In this document: piece by piece, positions 7,401 through 7,458 of the stretch
Position numbering within the stretch: position 1 is the stretch's first letter
Layout: each line of letters opens with the position of its first letter
Assembly: GCA_029859085.1 (NCBI GenBank)
Contig: JAOUDU010000124.1
Coordinates: 1-7,458 of the forward strand
Reading direction: 5' to 3'
Source: Gammaproteobacteria bacterium
Lineage (GTDB): Bacteria > Pseudomonadota > Gammaproteobacteria > Pseudomonadales > Halieaceae
Length of the DNA stretch: 7,458 bases
Notes under the pieces: model-generated
The model's input: only the letters and a program-made list of their open reading frames with translations
Told to the model about the DNA's origin: nothing
The model's database searches: none
Translations under genes and position numbers: made by a program

Positions 7401-7458
7401 CGATGTCGAGATGGCGCCAGGGCGGGAGTTTCGCCGCCTGCGCCGGCAGCGTCCCCCA

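Overview
The window reads as chromosomal DNA of a GC-rich gammaproteobacterium. The gene order recJ-prfB-lysS is the one known from Escherichia coli and relatives, and the RF2 and LysRS sequences are of the gammaproteobacterial kind. High GC, together with intergenic palindromes built on CATCCATG/CATGGATG, suggests a marine lineage such as the Cellvibrionales/Halieaceae. That last placement is inference from memory, not something proved here.

Left part, plus strand: the last 28 codons of recJ (1-87), then an unusually long gap of 587 bp. The gap holds no convincing gene. It holds two copies, in opposite orientation, of an approximately 97-nt element that can fold into a long stem capped by two small hairpins (134-229 and 403-499). 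Paired bases covary between the copies. A short imperfect direct repeat (505-582) and a probable promoter (616-644) follow. Then come prfB (675-1773), with an intact programmed +1 frameshift at codon 26, and lysS (1786-3282), 12 bp apart and probably co-transcribed. After a very GC-rich hairpin region comes a small lipoprotein gene (about 3405-4022) with a signal peptide, a TPR-like segment and a C-terminal coiled coil. It has no ATG start.

Right part, minus strand: a compact three-gene signalling operon read from 7333 to 3982. In order it encodes a class III nucleotidyl cyclase with a histidine-containing helical N-terminus and a receiver domain (5867-7333), a stand-alone CheY-like receiver (5502-5870), and a membrane histidine kinase without its own receiver (3982-5505). 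Both junctions are 4-bp ATGA overlaps, so translation is probably coupled. A sigma70-like promoter lies at 7371-7400. The kinase gene runs 41 bp into the 3' end of the convergent lipoprotein gene.

How it may work together: prfB and lysS are housekeeping translation genes, with RF2 autoregulated by its frameshift. In the minus-strand operon the kinase would sense an envelope signal and phosphorylate the single-domain receiver. Control of the cyclase could be direct, through its own receiver, or through a four-step His-Asp-His-Asp relay that uses His67 of the cyclase N-terminus. The cyclase carries Glu and Gly at the two base-specificity positions, rather than the Lys typical of adenylate cyclases, so the second messenger could be cGMP. 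The relay, the repeat family and the nucleotide specificity are the points most worth following up.
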